Assembly: GCA_001263235.1 (NCBI GenBank)
Contig: LGRD01000037.1
Location: 38,945-102,944 of the forward strand
From: Methylibium sp. NZG
GTDB lineage: Bacteria > Pseudomonadota > Gammaproteobacteria > Burkholderiales > Burkholderiaceae_C
Length of the DNA stretch: 64,000 nt
Direction: 5' to 3'
Shown: positions 17,861 through 26,223 of the stretch, one piece after another
Layout: each line of letters opens with the position of its first letter
How positions within the stretch are numbered: position 1 is the first letter of the stretch
The notes under the pieces: model-generated
The model's database searches: none
What the model saw: the letters and a program-made list of their open reading frames with translations, nothing else
Told to the model about the DNA's origin: nothing
Position numbers and translations under genes: made by a program

Positions 17861-18354
17861 CACCCCTCGTCGCAGCGGTCGAGGCGGCCCCGCATCCGCC
17901 GCTCGCCCTGGTGCGAACCGTAGCGCCGCGCGCGCGGGCGCAAGGGCCTTTCGCGGCATAAACGGACCGCTTCCCACGCGCGCTTCGCTTCGCTGCGCGC
18001 GCGCAGGCCCCTTCCATTTATTCCACGGTGCCCTGGCGCCCGCGCTTCAGCGCGGCGCTGTCGGTCCCGCACGGCGACCGACGAATGCGGGGCAGGAATC
18101 ACCTCCACACCGAATGCTTCGCCGAGGGATGAACAGCCACTCACGGCTCTCTCGGAAATTGGAGCAGGGGTGGAAGGCAAGGAGCCAAGGGCATGCGCAG
18201 AAGCGACGAATCGGGATTGAACGGCAAGCAACGACAGTTCTTACGGACCGTTGCCGTGCGAGACGAAACGGGACTGCTGCCGCCATCGGGCGTGCCGCCG
18301 TGATGGCGATGTCACGGCGTGCGCAACTCACCTTCAACGAACGGAGAAACGATC

Positions 18355-20286
18355 ATGGAACACACGAACGAATCGATCCTCGTCAAGCTGGCGGACCTGG
18401 TGCCGTCGCCCTTCAACGTGCGGCGCCACTCGCGCACGAGCGTCGAGGAACTGGCGGCCCTCATCGACTCGCAGGGCCTGCTGCATCCGCTGACGGTCAA
18501 CGAGCACATGGTCGGCACGGGCAAGTCGCGCAAGCTCAGGTTCGCGGTTCCCGCGGGCGAGCGGCGGCGTCGCGCGCTGCTGCTGTTGCAGCAGCGCGGC
18601 AAGTTGAAGGCGGACCACGAGGTCGCCTGCAAGCTGGTCCCGCCGGAGCGGGCACGCGAGGTCAGCGTGGCCGAGAACAGCGGGCGCGAGCCGATGCATC
18701 CGGCCGACGAGTTCGAGGCCTTCAAGGCCCTGGTCGATGAGGGCAAGGGCATCGAGGACGTGGCAGTGGCATTCGGCGTTTCGCTGCTCACGGTGCAGCG
18801 CCGGCTCAAGCTGGCGGCCGTGTCGCCGAAGTTGTTGACGCTGTATCGCGAGGACGACAAGAAGATCAACCTGGACCAACTCATGGCGCTCGCGATCAGC
18901 GACGACCATGGGGCGCAGGAGCGCGTCTGGTTCGAGGCTCACGAGTGGGACCGCTCGCCGGCCACGCTCAAGCGCAAGCTGACGGCTGGCGAGCTGGAGG
19001 CCGCTGGCAACTCGCTGGTCCGCTTCGTCGGCATCGAAGCCTACGAGGCGGCGGGTGGCATTGTGCGGCGCGACCTGTTCGACGACGAGCAGGGGCGCTT
19101 CCTGTCCGATCCGGACCTACTGACCCGGCTGGCTGGCGTGAGGCTCGAAGGCATCGCCGCCGCGGTGCGCGAGGAAGGCTGGGGCTGGGTCGAGGCGAGG
19201 ATCGAACTCGACTCGCTCGGCCTGCGACAGTTCACGCCTTGTGAGCACACGATCCGCAAGCCGAGTGCGGAGGAGCGGGGTGAGCTCGCTGCACTGTCCG
19301 TGCGCGAGGCCGAACTCGAGCGGGAGTCGCAGGCGCTCAACGGCGAGAAAGCGTGGCATGGGCCCGACGCCGAGCGCATCAGCCTGGAAGGCGAGGACAT
19401 CGAGATGCGGCGGCGTGCGATCCGCGAAAGCCTCAAGGTGTGGCCGCCCGCGATCAAGGCCCGTGCGGGCGTCATCGTCACGGTCAACCGCGAAGGCGAT
19501 CCGGCGATCATTCGCGGGCTGCTGCGCGAGGCGGATCGCAAGGCGCTTGAAGCGTCGCAGCGCAAGGCACGCAAGGGCGCGGCGAAGCCGGCCGAGCCGG
19601 ACGAGCCGACCGAGGTCCAAGCGCCAGCGCCGCAGCAGGTGGCGCCGGACATCAGCGAGGCGCTGACGCGCCGACTTGCAGCGCATCTCACGGCGGCGTT
19701 GCAAGCGGTGCTCACTGGCAACAACAAACTGGCACTCGCGACGCTCACGTACACGTTGCTGCGCCGCGCGTTCATCGACGACTACTGCGCAGACCGTCCG
19801 GCGATGCAGATCACCGCGACGGCCGCCTCGCACGCACTGGTGTCGGTCGCCGATGATCTCAAGGCCGGCCGTGCCTTCCAGGTGGTGGAGGCCGCGAAGG
19901 CGGCGTGGCGCGAACGGCTGCCCGACCAGCGGAGCGAGTGGTTCGGTTGGCTGATCGGCCTGGCACAACCGGAACTGCTCGATCTGCTCGGCTTGTGCGC
20001 AACGCTGACCGTGAACGCGCTGCCGGCTGCCGGCGCGACGTACGACGCGAACGCGATTGCCAGCGCGGCAGGTCTGGACATGGCCGACTGGTGGGAGCCG
20101 ACGGCCGAAAGTTTCCTCAACCATGTCTCGAAGGCGCAGATCGTCCAGGCCTTGAAGGACGCCGGCCCCAACCTCGCCAGCGATGGTGTCGAAAGGATGA
20201 AGAAGGACGCGCTGGTGAACACGGAGGCGTCGCGGCTGGCGGGCACGCGATGGCTGCCGGTGCCGCTGCGGGCTTCGCCCGCATGA
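18355..20286 (+). CDS. Large ParB/RepB/Spo0J-family protein
   Basis: A 643-residue protein. Residues 8-110 form a ParB N-terminal domain (LADLVPSPFNVRRHSRTSVE, SQGLLHPLTV, AGERRRRALLLL, then VSVAENSGREPMHPADEFEA) and 120-165 a helix-turn-helix of the KorB/ParB type (VAVAFGVSLLTVQRRLKLAA). The remaining 450 residues are long and less conserved, as in ICE- and plasmid-borne ParB proteins that act in maintenance or gene control rather than chromosome partition. No parA lies beside it. The start at ATG 18355 follows GGAG; an in-frame ATG at 18319 is also possible. Confidence 0.88.
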   Translation: MEHTNESILVKLADLVPSPFNVRRHSRTSVEELAALIDSQGLLHPLTVNEHMVGTGKSRKLRFAVPAGERRRRALLLLQQRGKLKADHEVACKLVPPERAREVSVAENSGREPMHPADEFEAFKALVDEGKGIEDVAVAFGVSLLTVQRRLKLAAVSPKLLTLYREDDKKINLDQLMALAISDDHGAQERVWFEAHEWDRSPATLKRKLTAGELEAAGNSLVRFVGIEAYEAAGGIVRRDLFDDEQGRFLSDPDLLTRLAGVRLEGIAAAVREEGWGWVEARIELDSLGLRQFTPCEHTIRKPSAEERGELAALSVREAELERESQALNGEKAWHGPDAERISLEGEDIEMRRRAIRESLKVWPPAIKARAGVIVTVNREGDPAIIRGLLREADRKALEASQRKARKGAAKPAEPDEPTEVQAPAPQQVAPDISEALTRRLAAHLTAALQAVLTGNNKLALATLTYTLLRRAFIDDYCADRPAMQITATAASHALVSVADDLKAGRAFQVVEAAKAAWRERLPDQRSEWFGWLIGLAQPELLDLLGLCATLTVNALPAAGATYDANAIASAAGLDMADWWEPTAESFLNHVSKAQIVQALKDAGPNLASDGVERMKKDALVNTEASRLAGTRWLPVPLRASPA

Positions 20287-20355
20287 CACGGTAACTCTTC
20301 GATGCGCGGCGGGTCATGTGAGAACCACTGCCCGGCCGCGCTGTCGAACGCGATC

Positions 20356-20664
20356 ATGTGGACCGTCCTCACTCGTGCACCGCTGCCCGACGCCCCGTAC
20401 TGGCCGGGCCGGCGATTGCTCGCGTTCGTCGATGCCGTCGGGTGGCCCGTAGCCTGGATCGCGGTGGCGATGCAGTTGCCGCAACCGGCGGGCATCGTCG
20501 GCCCGATGGTCATCGCGCTCGCGGTGCTGAGCGCGCTCGGCCGTGCGCATCGGGCCGCCTTGCAAAACCATCGCTATTACTTCACGACGTGGCGTTGGGG
20601 TCGCGTGGCGCTGGGCTTGCTGCTGATCGGCATGGTGCTGAAGGTTGCGCTGCTGCCAGCATGA
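20356..20664 (+). CDS. Small membrane protein
   Basis: A 102-residue protein with membrane segments near residues 25-45 (FVDAVGWPVAWIAVAMQL), 45-62 (GIVGPMVIALAVLSALG) and 82-100 (VALGLLLIGMVLKVALL) and a polar loop containing NHRYYFTTWRWGR. No family is recognised. ATG 20356 gives the natural membrane topology; an in-frame ATG at 20302 would add 18 residues. It follows the parB-like gene by 69 nt on the same strand. Confidence 0.65.
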   Translation: MWTVLTRAPLPDAPYWPGRRLLAFVDAVGWPVAWIAVAMQLPQPAGIVGPMVIALAVLSALGRAHRAALQNHRYYFTTWRWGRVALGLLLIGMVLKVALLPA

Positions 20665-20734
20665 TCTTTGCGACGATGTCGCAAGAATCCACGCTGGTGA
20701 TTCCATCAATGGGCGCACGGTGGCGGCGAGCACG

Positions 20735-20971
20735 ATGATCCACGTCAGGAATGGACGAGCACATCAAGAACAGAGCGACGGAGACGTTGGCGGCGATAGG
20801 GCTGCCTGTGTCCGATGGGGTTCGGGTTCTCCTCACGCGTGTGGCGGCCGGTCAACGCTTGCCCTTCGCGCTCCAGGCACCGAACGTCGGGCCTGCGCCG
20901 CGATGGGAGAGGCACGCCCCTCCGGGGAAGCGCGCGCCCTCGCGTCGGCGTATCGGTCCCCTTCACACTGA
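20735..20971 (+). pseudogene. Frameshifted RelB/DinJ-type antitoxin
   Basis: Three pieces in two frames reconstruct one DinJ-like antitoxin of about 79 residues. The frame starting at ATG 20735 gives MIHVR, then an extra A at about 20749-20750 shifts to MDEHIKNRATETLAAIGLPV and the following SDGVRVLLTRVAAGQRLPF up to APN (about 20885). The original frame then returns as ERRACAAMGEARPSGEARAL and stops at 20971. The middle matches the ribbon-helix-helix domain of DinJ/RelB. The two indels compensate each other. No RelE/YafQ-type toxin is beside it, so it is a relic unless the shifts are sequencing errors. Confidence 0.65.
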
Positions 20972-21001
20972 GGGCAGAGCGGTTGCTGTTGTGCGCGGAT
21001 T

Positions 21002-21027
21002 GTGCTTAAATAGTGCATCGAAAGTGC
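21002..21027 (+). promoter_or_regulatory. Three GTGC half-sites, 11-bp spacing, before the Xre/RES genes
   Basis: GTGC occurs at 21002-21005, 21013-21016 and 21024-21027, exactly one helical turn apart and 20 nt before the antitoxin GTG start. A TTAAAT hexamer (21006-21011) could be the -10. This layout fits autorepression by the antitoxin (inference). Confidence 0.4.
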
Positions 21028-21046
21028 GCGATGAGCGAGGTGCCGT

Positions 21047-21454
21047 GTGACCGATGCAGCCGTTGTTGACCCGCCGATGCTGGGCGACACCTTCCAGCAT
21101 TTCCTCGAGTTCTTGAAGGAGCCCGAGCTTACGGCGCCTGTGCTCTCGCCGCGGCGCTTCAGCCAGGCGCTGCACATCGATCTTCAGACGCTGGCCGAGC
21201 AGGCGCACGTCCACCGCAACACGATCGCGCGTGCTCCGGCATCGAGGGGAGTGCAGGACTACCTGCGCGAATCGCTTCGCGTCATCAAGGCGGCGACGGA
21301 CGTGAGCGGAGACGTCAACAAGGCGCTGTTCTGGTACCGCAACGAGCCGTTGTCGGCGTTCGGCTTCAAGACTGCCGAAACGCTGGTCTCCGCAGGCCGG
21401 ACCGAGGCCGTGCTCAAGTACGTGATGTCCATCGAGGCCGGCGCGTCGGGATGA
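21047..21454 (+). CDS. Xre/MbcA/ParS-type antitoxin (DUF2384)
   Basis: A 135-residue protein. The N-terminal region (SPRRFSQALHIDLQTLAEQA, HVHRNTIARAP) is an Xre-like helix-turn-helix; the C-terminal region (ALFWYRNEPLSAFGFKTAET, GRTEAVLKYVMSIEAG) is the DUF2384 toxin-binding domain. It should neutralise the RES toxin encoded next and repress the operon. The start is GTG 21047; the stop overlaps the toxin ATG (ATGA), typical for these pairs. Confidence 0.9.
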   Translation: MTDAAVVDPPMLGDTFQHFLEFLKEPELTAPVLSPRRFSQALHIDLQTLAEQAHVHRNTIARAPASRGVQDYLRESLRVIKAATDVSGDVNKALFWYRNEPLSAFGFKTAETLVSAGRTEAVLKYVMSIEAGASG

Positions 21455-21972
21455 TCTTCACGACGCTCGGGCCGCTCGCGGCGTACCGCATGCACCTGCC
21501 CAAGTGGGCTGCGACGCCGGCCAGCGGCGCCGGTGCTGCTGCTCACGGAGGGCGCGCCAACCGACCGGGAACACACGCGCTGTATGTTGCGCTCGAACCG
21601 GTCACGGCGGTCCGCGAGTACCAGCAGGCTTCGACGCTGCTGCCGCCCGGAACGCTGGTGAGCTACACCGTCGAGCTGTCCAAGGTCGTTGACTTTCGAG
21701 CGGGCTACAAGCCCGGCGCCTGGCCTGAGCTTTGGGAAGAGTTCGCTTGCGACTGGCGCGAACTCTGGTTCAACCAGAGCATCGAGCCGCCCAGTTGGGT
21801 GCTTGCAGACGACGCGATTGCGGCGAGCGCGATGGGGATCTTGTTTGCTTCGACGGTGGAGCCGGGCGGAACCAACCTCGTGATCTACACGCAAGAGCTC
21901 GGCCCGCTGGATCGCATCGAAGTACACGACCCCGCGGGGGCGCTGCCGAAGAATCAAGATTCGTGGCGCTGA
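21451..21972 (+). CDS. RES-domain toxin
   Basis: A 173-residue protein of the RES family, which depletes NAD or ADP-ribosylates targets. Visible landmarks are GGRANRPGTHALYVALEPVT near residues 34-53 (Arg and Tyr of the active site) and the Glu/Ser-bearing second half. The intact frame and paired antitoxin suggest a working toxin-antitoxin module that stabilises the ICE. Family-level activity is known; target here is inferred. Confidence 0.87.
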   Translation: MIFTTLGPLAAYRMHLPKWAATPASGAGAAAHGGRANRPGTHALYVALEPVTAVREYQQASTLLPPGTLVSYTVELSKVVDFRAGYKPGAWPELWEEFACDWRELWFNQSIEPPSWVLADDAIAASAMGILFASTVEPGGTNLVIYTQELGPLDRIEVHDPAGALPKNQDSWR

Positions 21973-22063
21973 CTTCCAGGGCCCAGCCACACGGCGCCCC
22001 TTGAACTGCTCCGAGACCCGATTGTCGTGACGCCGTCACGCCAATCGCTCTGGCGCACCAGCG

Positions 22064-22291
22064 TCAATGCGAGATCGGCGGACGGGCCTCGCTCCAGCGT
22101 TCGAGGTCGGCGCGGCGCCACGCGACCGCACGCGGGCCGAGTCGCACGGGGCACGGAAACTTGTGGTCGGCGATGAGGCGGTAGATCGTCGAGCGACCGA
22201 GACCCGTCAGCCTGAGTACTGTGGGCATGCGCAGGAACAGCGGGGCCGCATCAGGTCCTGGCGGGGCAAGCTCGTAGGCGTGGCGCTGCAT
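22064..22291 (-). CDS. AlpA-family excisionase-like regulator
   Basis: A 75-residue protein dominated by a MerR/AlpA helix-turn-helix: FLRMPTVLRLTGLGRSTIYR, LIADHKFPCPVRLGPRAVAW, RRADLERW. Such proteins act as excisionases or as activators of integrase genes in ICEs and prophages. I chose ATG 22291, which has GGAG 8 nt upstream; ATG 22315 is an alternative. It is the last ICE gene before the tRNA-Asn attachment site and reads away from it. Confidence 0.88.
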   Translation of the reverse strand: MQRHAYELAPPGPDAAPLFLRMPTVLRLTGLGRSTIYRLIADHKFPCPVRLGPRAVAWRRADLERWSEARPPISH

Positions 22292-22408
22292 CGACGGTCT
22301 CCGGTCGGGACTCATGCAACGACTGTAGGTGCCGATGCGTTCGTCGGCCGTGCTGGATTCGGGCCCGAATGCTGCTGCGGCGAACCACGGCCGTTGGTTG
22401 GGTCGCGG

Positions 22409-22441
22409 TACGGCACTACGGCAACAGTACGGCAACGGCAA
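22409..22441. repeat. Short direct repeats (TACGGCA) near the ICE end
   Basis: TACGGCA occurs at 22409-22415, 22417-22423 and 22428-22434, followed by a further CGGCAACG. They lie between alpA and the tRNA 3' end and could be arm-type sites for integrase or AlpA; this is inference from position. Confidence 0.4.
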
Positions 22442-22454
22442 CGACCCAGAAAGC

Positions 22455-22484
22455 AAAAAAGTCAGCCGGCGCTAACCGGCTGAC
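22455..22484 (-). terminator. Rho-independent terminator of tRNA-Asn
   Basis: Read on the minus strand, GTCAGCCGG pairs with CCGGCTGAC around a 6-base loop and is followed by six T (22460-22455). It lies 13 bp beyond the tRNA 3' end. Confidence 0.85.
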
Positions 22485-22496
22485 CCTTGCGTTTCT

Positions 22497-22572
22497 TGGC
22501 TCCCCGACCTGGGCTCGAACCAGGGACCTACGGATTAACAGTCCGGCGCTCTACCGACTGAGCTATCGAGGA
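22497..22572 (-). tRNA. tRNA-Asn (anticodon GTT)
   Basis: The minus strand gives a full cloverleaf of 76 nt: acceptor TCCTCGA pairing with TCGGGGA, D-arm GCTCAGTCGGTAGAGC, anticodon loop CTGTTAA with GTT, T-arm with GGTTCGAGCCC, discriminator G and encoded CCA. Its 3' end faces the ICE, so it is the probable integration site; the gene remains complete on the chromosomal side. A TATACT -10 box lies at 22588-22583. Confidence 0.97.
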
Positions 22573-22582
22573 ACAGCCTTGG

Positions 22583-22588
22583 AGTATA
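22583..22588 (-). promoter_or_regulatory. -10 box of tRNA-Asn
   Basis: TATACT on the minus strand, 10 bp upstream of the mature tRNA 5' end. A matching -35 is not obvious. Confidence 0.5.
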
Positions 22589-22631
22589 GCCGGCTTCGCT
22601 GGCGCGCCCGCGCTCGAGCGGCGGGCGCGCG

Positions 22632-24836
22632 CTACAGGTCGATCTGCAATGACGCTCGGACCGTGCGTGGGGCCAGCGGAAACAGGTAGGCGTGGCCGAA
22701 CTGGTACGGGGACTCGCGCCAGGCGCGCTGGTCGAACAGGTTGTCGATGCCGGCGCGCCAGGTCACGGTGGTCGCGTCGAACCGGCCTTGCCAGCGCGCG
22801 GCCAGGTCGGCTCGGTTGAAGGCGGGGATGTGGGCGCTGTTGTCGGGCAGCACCATGCGCCGGCTCTCGCGGACGATGCCGCCTTGCAGCGACAGCCCCA
22901 CGACTTGCGGCACGTCGTAAATCGCCTGCAGTTTGAACGTTTGTGCCGGCACATTGGTGGGTTGCAGGCCGTTGATGGCGGCGATCTGGCTGTCGGCGCG
23001 ACGCGCATGCAGCGCTTGCAGGCCGCCGCGCAGCAGCCAGGGGCCGCTGCGCCAGGCGCCGCTGGCTTCGACGCCGCGGTGGCGCACGGTGCCGTCGGCC
23101 TGGCGCGTGCAGGTGGCGTCGAGGTCGCAAGTGCCGACGTCGGCGAACTGGGGGCGCTGGATGTCGAACGCGGCCAGGTTCCACTCCAGGTCGTCGCTGC
23201 TGCCTTTCAAGCCGACCTCGACCTGCCGGCTCTTCAACGTGGGCAATGCCTCGCCGGGGTTGGTGTAGCGGCTGCGGCCGGGCGCCACTTCCGACTCGAT
23301 GCCCTGGCCCCAGCTCGCGTAGGCGAGCTGGTCTGTGGCGAAGGCCCAGCTGACGGCGAGCCACGGCGTGCTGAAGCTCTGCGCGTAGTCGGTCGCACGC
23401 GAGCCGTCGGTGCGCACGCTGGCGCGCTGCAGCCGGGTGTGGCGCAGGCCGAGCCACGCGGTCAGCTCGGGCGTGAGGGCGATCGCGTCGCGTGCGTAGA
23501 GCTCGATGGAGCGCTCGTCGCGGTTGGTGTTCTCGTCTGTCAGGTCCGGTGCAGCGGCGGTGATGGCGGTGCCTTGCACGTTGCCGATGCCAGCGTAGTT
23601 GAAGGCCTGGCGCTCGAAGCGGTTCTTGACGCGGCTGTTCAGCAGGCCGAGCGTCAGGTCATGGCGCAGCGCACCGGTGGTGAGCTTGCCGGTGAAAGAC
23701 AGGTCGAGCGCGTCGGTGCGGCGGCGTTCGTTCTCGCTGCGAAAGTCGTACAGGTCGAAGCTGCCGTCGGGGCAGTAGCGGTCGGCGTAGTAGGTGCCGG
23801 TGGGGGCGGGGTCGGGGCTGAAGCAGCCGAACGGGAAGGCGATGCGGTCGTCCGTCTTCAGGCGCTGGCTGGCCAGGTGGGCGGTGAAGCGCCAATCGGC
23901 ACCGACGCGCTGCTGCAGGCGGAGTGACGCGGTGTTGCCGTCGAACACCACCGGCAGCGACCACGGCTGGTTGTTGAGGTTGATACGCGGGTCGCCCGCG
24001 GCGGGCACCGTGTTGCCGAGCAGGCTGAAGCCGGGCACGCTGGGCTGCGACTTGTGGCTGGTTTCGAACTCGGCTTCGAGCAGCGTGTCGGCGCTCAGCC
24101 GCCAGTCGCCGGCCACGGCCAGCAGGTGGCGCTTGCCTTGGGCTTGCGGCACACGGGGGTCCAGGCTGGCGGCCGCAGCGTTGACGCGCAGACCAAAGGC
24201 GCGCTCAGCGCCGAAGCGCCGGCTCAGGTCGAGCGAGCCTGTCAGGCTCGCACTTTGGCGCCATTCCATGCCGGCCGACGTGAGGTCGTCGGCGGTGGGC
24301 CGCTTCACGACGTAGTTCACCAACCCACCCGGCGCGCTGGTGCCGGCCTGGATGCCGCTGGCGCCCTTCAGTACTTCGATGCGCGCCTTGTTGTCGAGCG
24401 GGATCGAGGTCTCTGCGCTGATCGGCAAGCCGTCGCGCCGGTAGTTGAAGCGGTTGTCGAGCACGAAGCCGCGCACGGTCAGCGAGTCCCAGTAGCCCTC
24501 GGTGTTGTAGGCGTCGCTCAGCGCAGGGTCGAAGGCGGTCAGGTCGGACAGGCGCTGCACGCCGTTGTCCTTCAACTGCTCGGCGCTGAACACGCTGCCT
24601 TGCAGCGGGGCGCGCGACAGCGGCACGTCGCCCCAGCCGCTCACGCCCACGCTGGGGTAGGCGCGGCCGCTGATGGTGACCGGCGCGAGTTGCGTTGAAG
24701 ACGGCAGGGCCAGGGGTGTGGCCGTGGGGGTGGCCGTCTGTGCGCCAGCGGTGGTCGCACACAGCGGCGCGGCAAGCAGCGCGGCGGCGGCCAGCGGCGA
24801 AAAACGGAAGGAAGCGAGTCGGACTGGGCGAGCCAT
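22632..24836 (-). CDS. TonB-dependent receptor, probable thiamin-compound importer
   Basis: A 734-residue outer-membrane receptor: signal peptide (to about residue 33, TTAGAQ), plug domain (about 60-180: VFSAEQLKDNGVQRLSDLTA, SLTVRGFVLDNRFNYRRDG, ARIEVLKGASGIQAGTSAPG, GGLVNYVVKRP) and a long beta-barrel. By sequence it resembles siderophore receptors and would often be labelled so. The leader carries a TPP riboswitch (24903-24986), which argues that the substrate is thiamin or a related compound. No STN domain is present. I start at ATG 24836; ATG 24848 is in frame. Family certain; substrate inferred from the riboswitch. Confidence 0.9.
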   Translation of the reverse strand: MARPVRLASFRFSPLAAAALLAAPLCATTAGAQTATPTATPLALPSSTQLAPVTISGRAYPSVGVSGWGDVPLSRAPLQGSVFSAEQLKDNGVQRLSDLTAFDPALSDAYNTEGYWDSLTVRGFVLDNRFNYRRDGLPISAETSIPLDNKARIEVLKGASGIQAGTSAPGGLVNYVVKRPTADDLTSAGMEWRQSASLTGSLDLSRRFGAERAFGLRVNAAAASLDPRVPQAQGKRHLLAVAGDWRLSADTLLEAEFETSHKSQPSVPGFSLLGNTVPAAGDPRINLNNQPWSLPVVFDGNTASLRLQQRVGADWRFTAHLASQRLKTDDRIAFPFGCFSPDPAPTGTYYADRYCPDGSFDLYDFRSENERRRTDALDLSFTGKLTTGALRHDLTLGLLNSRVKNRFERQAFNYAGIGNVQGTAITAAAPDLTDENTNRDERSIELYARDAIALTPELTAWLGLRHTRLQRASVRTDGSRATDYAQSFSTPWLAVSWAFATDQLAYASWGQGIESEVAPGRSRYTNPGEALPTLKSRQVEVGLKGSSDDLEWNLAAFDIQRPQFADVGTCDLDATCTRQADGTVRHRGVEASGAWRSGPWLLRGGLQALHARRADSQIAAINGLQPTNVPAQTFKLQAIYDVPQVVGLSLQGGIVRESRRMVLPDNSAHIPAFNRADLAARWQGRFDATTVTWRAGIDNLFDQRAWRESPYQFGHAYLFPLAPRTVRASLQIDL

Positions 24837-24902
24837 CGTGGATTCCAAAAGTCGATGGCAGGTCGGCGGGTCGAGTGCGCCGCAGGACGCGGCGTGCTGA
24901 AC

Positions 24903-24986
24903 TTGCTTCCCTGCGCGAGGATTACCTCAATCAGGTTCAAAGGGACTTTCTCAGTCGAGCGCCTGTCGGCCCTCAACACCCCTAGC
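24903..24986 (-). ncRNA. TPP riboswitch (THI element)
   Basis: The minus strand contains the conserved core: TAGGGGTG at the 5' side, then CTGAGA, then CCCTTTGAACCTGAT, an AGGTAATCCTC arm and GCGCAGGGAAG. It ends about 66 nt before the receptor start, so it can control translation or termination of that mRNA in response to thiamin pyrophosphate. Confidence 0.93.
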
Positions 24987-25097
24987 GTGTGTGGCGCATG
25001 AAACGCCACCATCCGATTATGCGCCCCGCTCGAAAGCGCGCTGGTGCGCCCGTGGGGCCACGCGCCCGCGCCGGTCGACGCAGGCCAAGGCGCGCGG

Positions 25098-26192
25098 TCA
25101 ATCCAGCGTCGGCGACGCCACGCCCAGCAGCTTGTGCAAGCGCGAGCTGGTGGTCGTGTACTGCAAGTGGACCGGCTTGTCCGGAAACACATGCGCCGCG
25201 GCGCCGAACGCGGCGAGGGCCGCCTCGTGAAAGCCCGACAGGATCAGCTTCTTCTTGCCGGGGTAGGTGTTCACGTCACCCACGGCAAAGATGCCGGGCA
25301 CGTTGGTCTCGAACGTGGCGGTGTTCACCACCACCTGCTTGCGTTCCAGTGCCAGGCCCCAATCGGCGATCGGCCCGAGCTTGGGCGACAGGCCGAAGAA
25401 GACGAGCAGCGCGTCCAGCGGCAGCACGTGCGTCTGCGCGTCGCTGCCGGTCACTTCGATGCCGGTCAGCCGCCCCCATTCTTGTTCGATGCCGGTGGCC
25501 TGGCCGACGATGAATTGCATCTCGCCCGCGTCGCACAGCGCCTTCATCTTTGCCACGCTGGCCGGGGCGGCCGTGAAGCTGTCGCGGCGGTGCAGCAACA
25601 CGACGCTCGCGGCCCGGTTCGGCCCGGGCTGCGCGAAGTGCAGCGCCCAGTCGAGCGCCGCGTCGCCACCGCCGACGACCAAGAGGCGTTGGCCCGCAAA
25701 GCGGGCCGCGTCCTTGACGCGGTAGAACACCTGTGTGTCGTGGTGTTTGTCCAACCCGTCGAGCTTGAGCGCACGCGGCTGGAACGAGCCGACGCCGCCG
25801 GCGACGAAGATCGTCTTGGCGTGAAAGCGCGTGCCCTGGGAGGTCTCCACGAAGAAGCGGTCGTTCGTTTTCTCGTCGGGCCGGCGCACCTGCGTCACTT
25901 CCTGCCCGAGGTGGAACACGGCACCCATCGGCTCGATCTGCTTGAGAAGTCGCTCGGTCAACTCCCGGCCGCTGCACACCGGCAGCGCTGGGATGTCGTA
26001 GATCGGCTTGTCGGGGTAGAGCTCGATGCACTGGCCGCCGGGGCAGGGCAGCGAGTCGACGACGTGCGCCTTGATCTCGAGCAGCCCCAGCTCGAACACC
26101 TGGAACAGCCCGACCGGGCCGGCGCCGATGATCAGGGCATCGGTTTCGATCGTGCCGTCCGGCAGCGCGTGGGGGTCCTGCGTGGTGTGCAT
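25098..26192 (-). CDS. Ferredoxin-NADP+ reductase, thioredoxin-reductase-like type
   Basis: A 364-residue flavoprotein. The FAD site is [17 protein letters not shown] near residues 20-37, the NADPH site [19 protein letters not shown] near 170, and the second FAD motif [16 protein letters not shown] near 295. Lack of a CxxC redox pair between domains separates it from thioredoxin reductase. It moves electrons between NADPH and ferredoxin. It lies 31 nt after fdxA on the same strand, downstream of the sulfur operon, so it may supply sulfite reductase. Confidence 0.9.
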   Translation of the reverse strand: MHTTQDPHALPDGTIETDALIIGAGPVGLFQVFELGLLEIKAHVVDSLPCPGGQCIELYPDKPIYDIPALPVCSGRELTERLLKQIEPMGAVFHLGQEVTQVRRPDEKTNDRFFVETSQGTRFHAKTIFVAGGVGSFQPRALKLDGLDKHHDTQVFYRVKDAARFAGQRLLVVGGGDAALDWALHFAQPGPNRAASVVLLHRRDSFTAAPASVAKMKALCDAGEMQFIVGQATGIEQEWGRLTGIEVTGSDAQTHVLPLDALLVFFGLSPKLGPIADWGLALERKQVVVNTATFETNVPGIFAVGDVNTYPGKKKLILSGFHEAALAAFGAAAHVFPDKPVHLQYTTTSSRLHKLLGVASPTLD

Positions 26193-26223
26193 CGGGGGCG
26201 CCGCAAAGGCGGCGGGGCCGAAC

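Larger units (their letters stand above)
17594..18354. other. Non-coding ICE segment with hairpins
   Basis: About 760 bases without a credible gene; the open frames in it are Arg/Ala-rich with no recognisable motif. It holds two perfect tandem hairpins (17807-17827 and 17835-17860), an imperfect inverted repeat to their left (17766-17771 with 17784-17789) and a wider inverted repeat (18221-18227 with 18251-18257). It lies between a leftward gene and the rightward parB-like gene, so both promoters should be here. An origin of transfer, parS cluster or structured leader RNA are possibilities. Confidence 0.5.

Noticed and set aside
17830..18231. Minus-strand open frame in the ICE non-coding segment
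   Set aside because: No ribosome binding site, no family and it contains the hairpin sequences; treated as non-coding.
17808..18740. 310-residue open frame across the non-coding segment and parB-like gene
   Set aside because: No motif, Arg/Ala-rich, and out of frame with the clear ParB domain it overlaps.
22409..22441. Possible CRISPR-like repeats
   Set aside because: Units are only 7 bp and have no spacers of constant length; better seen as possible integrase or AlpA sites.
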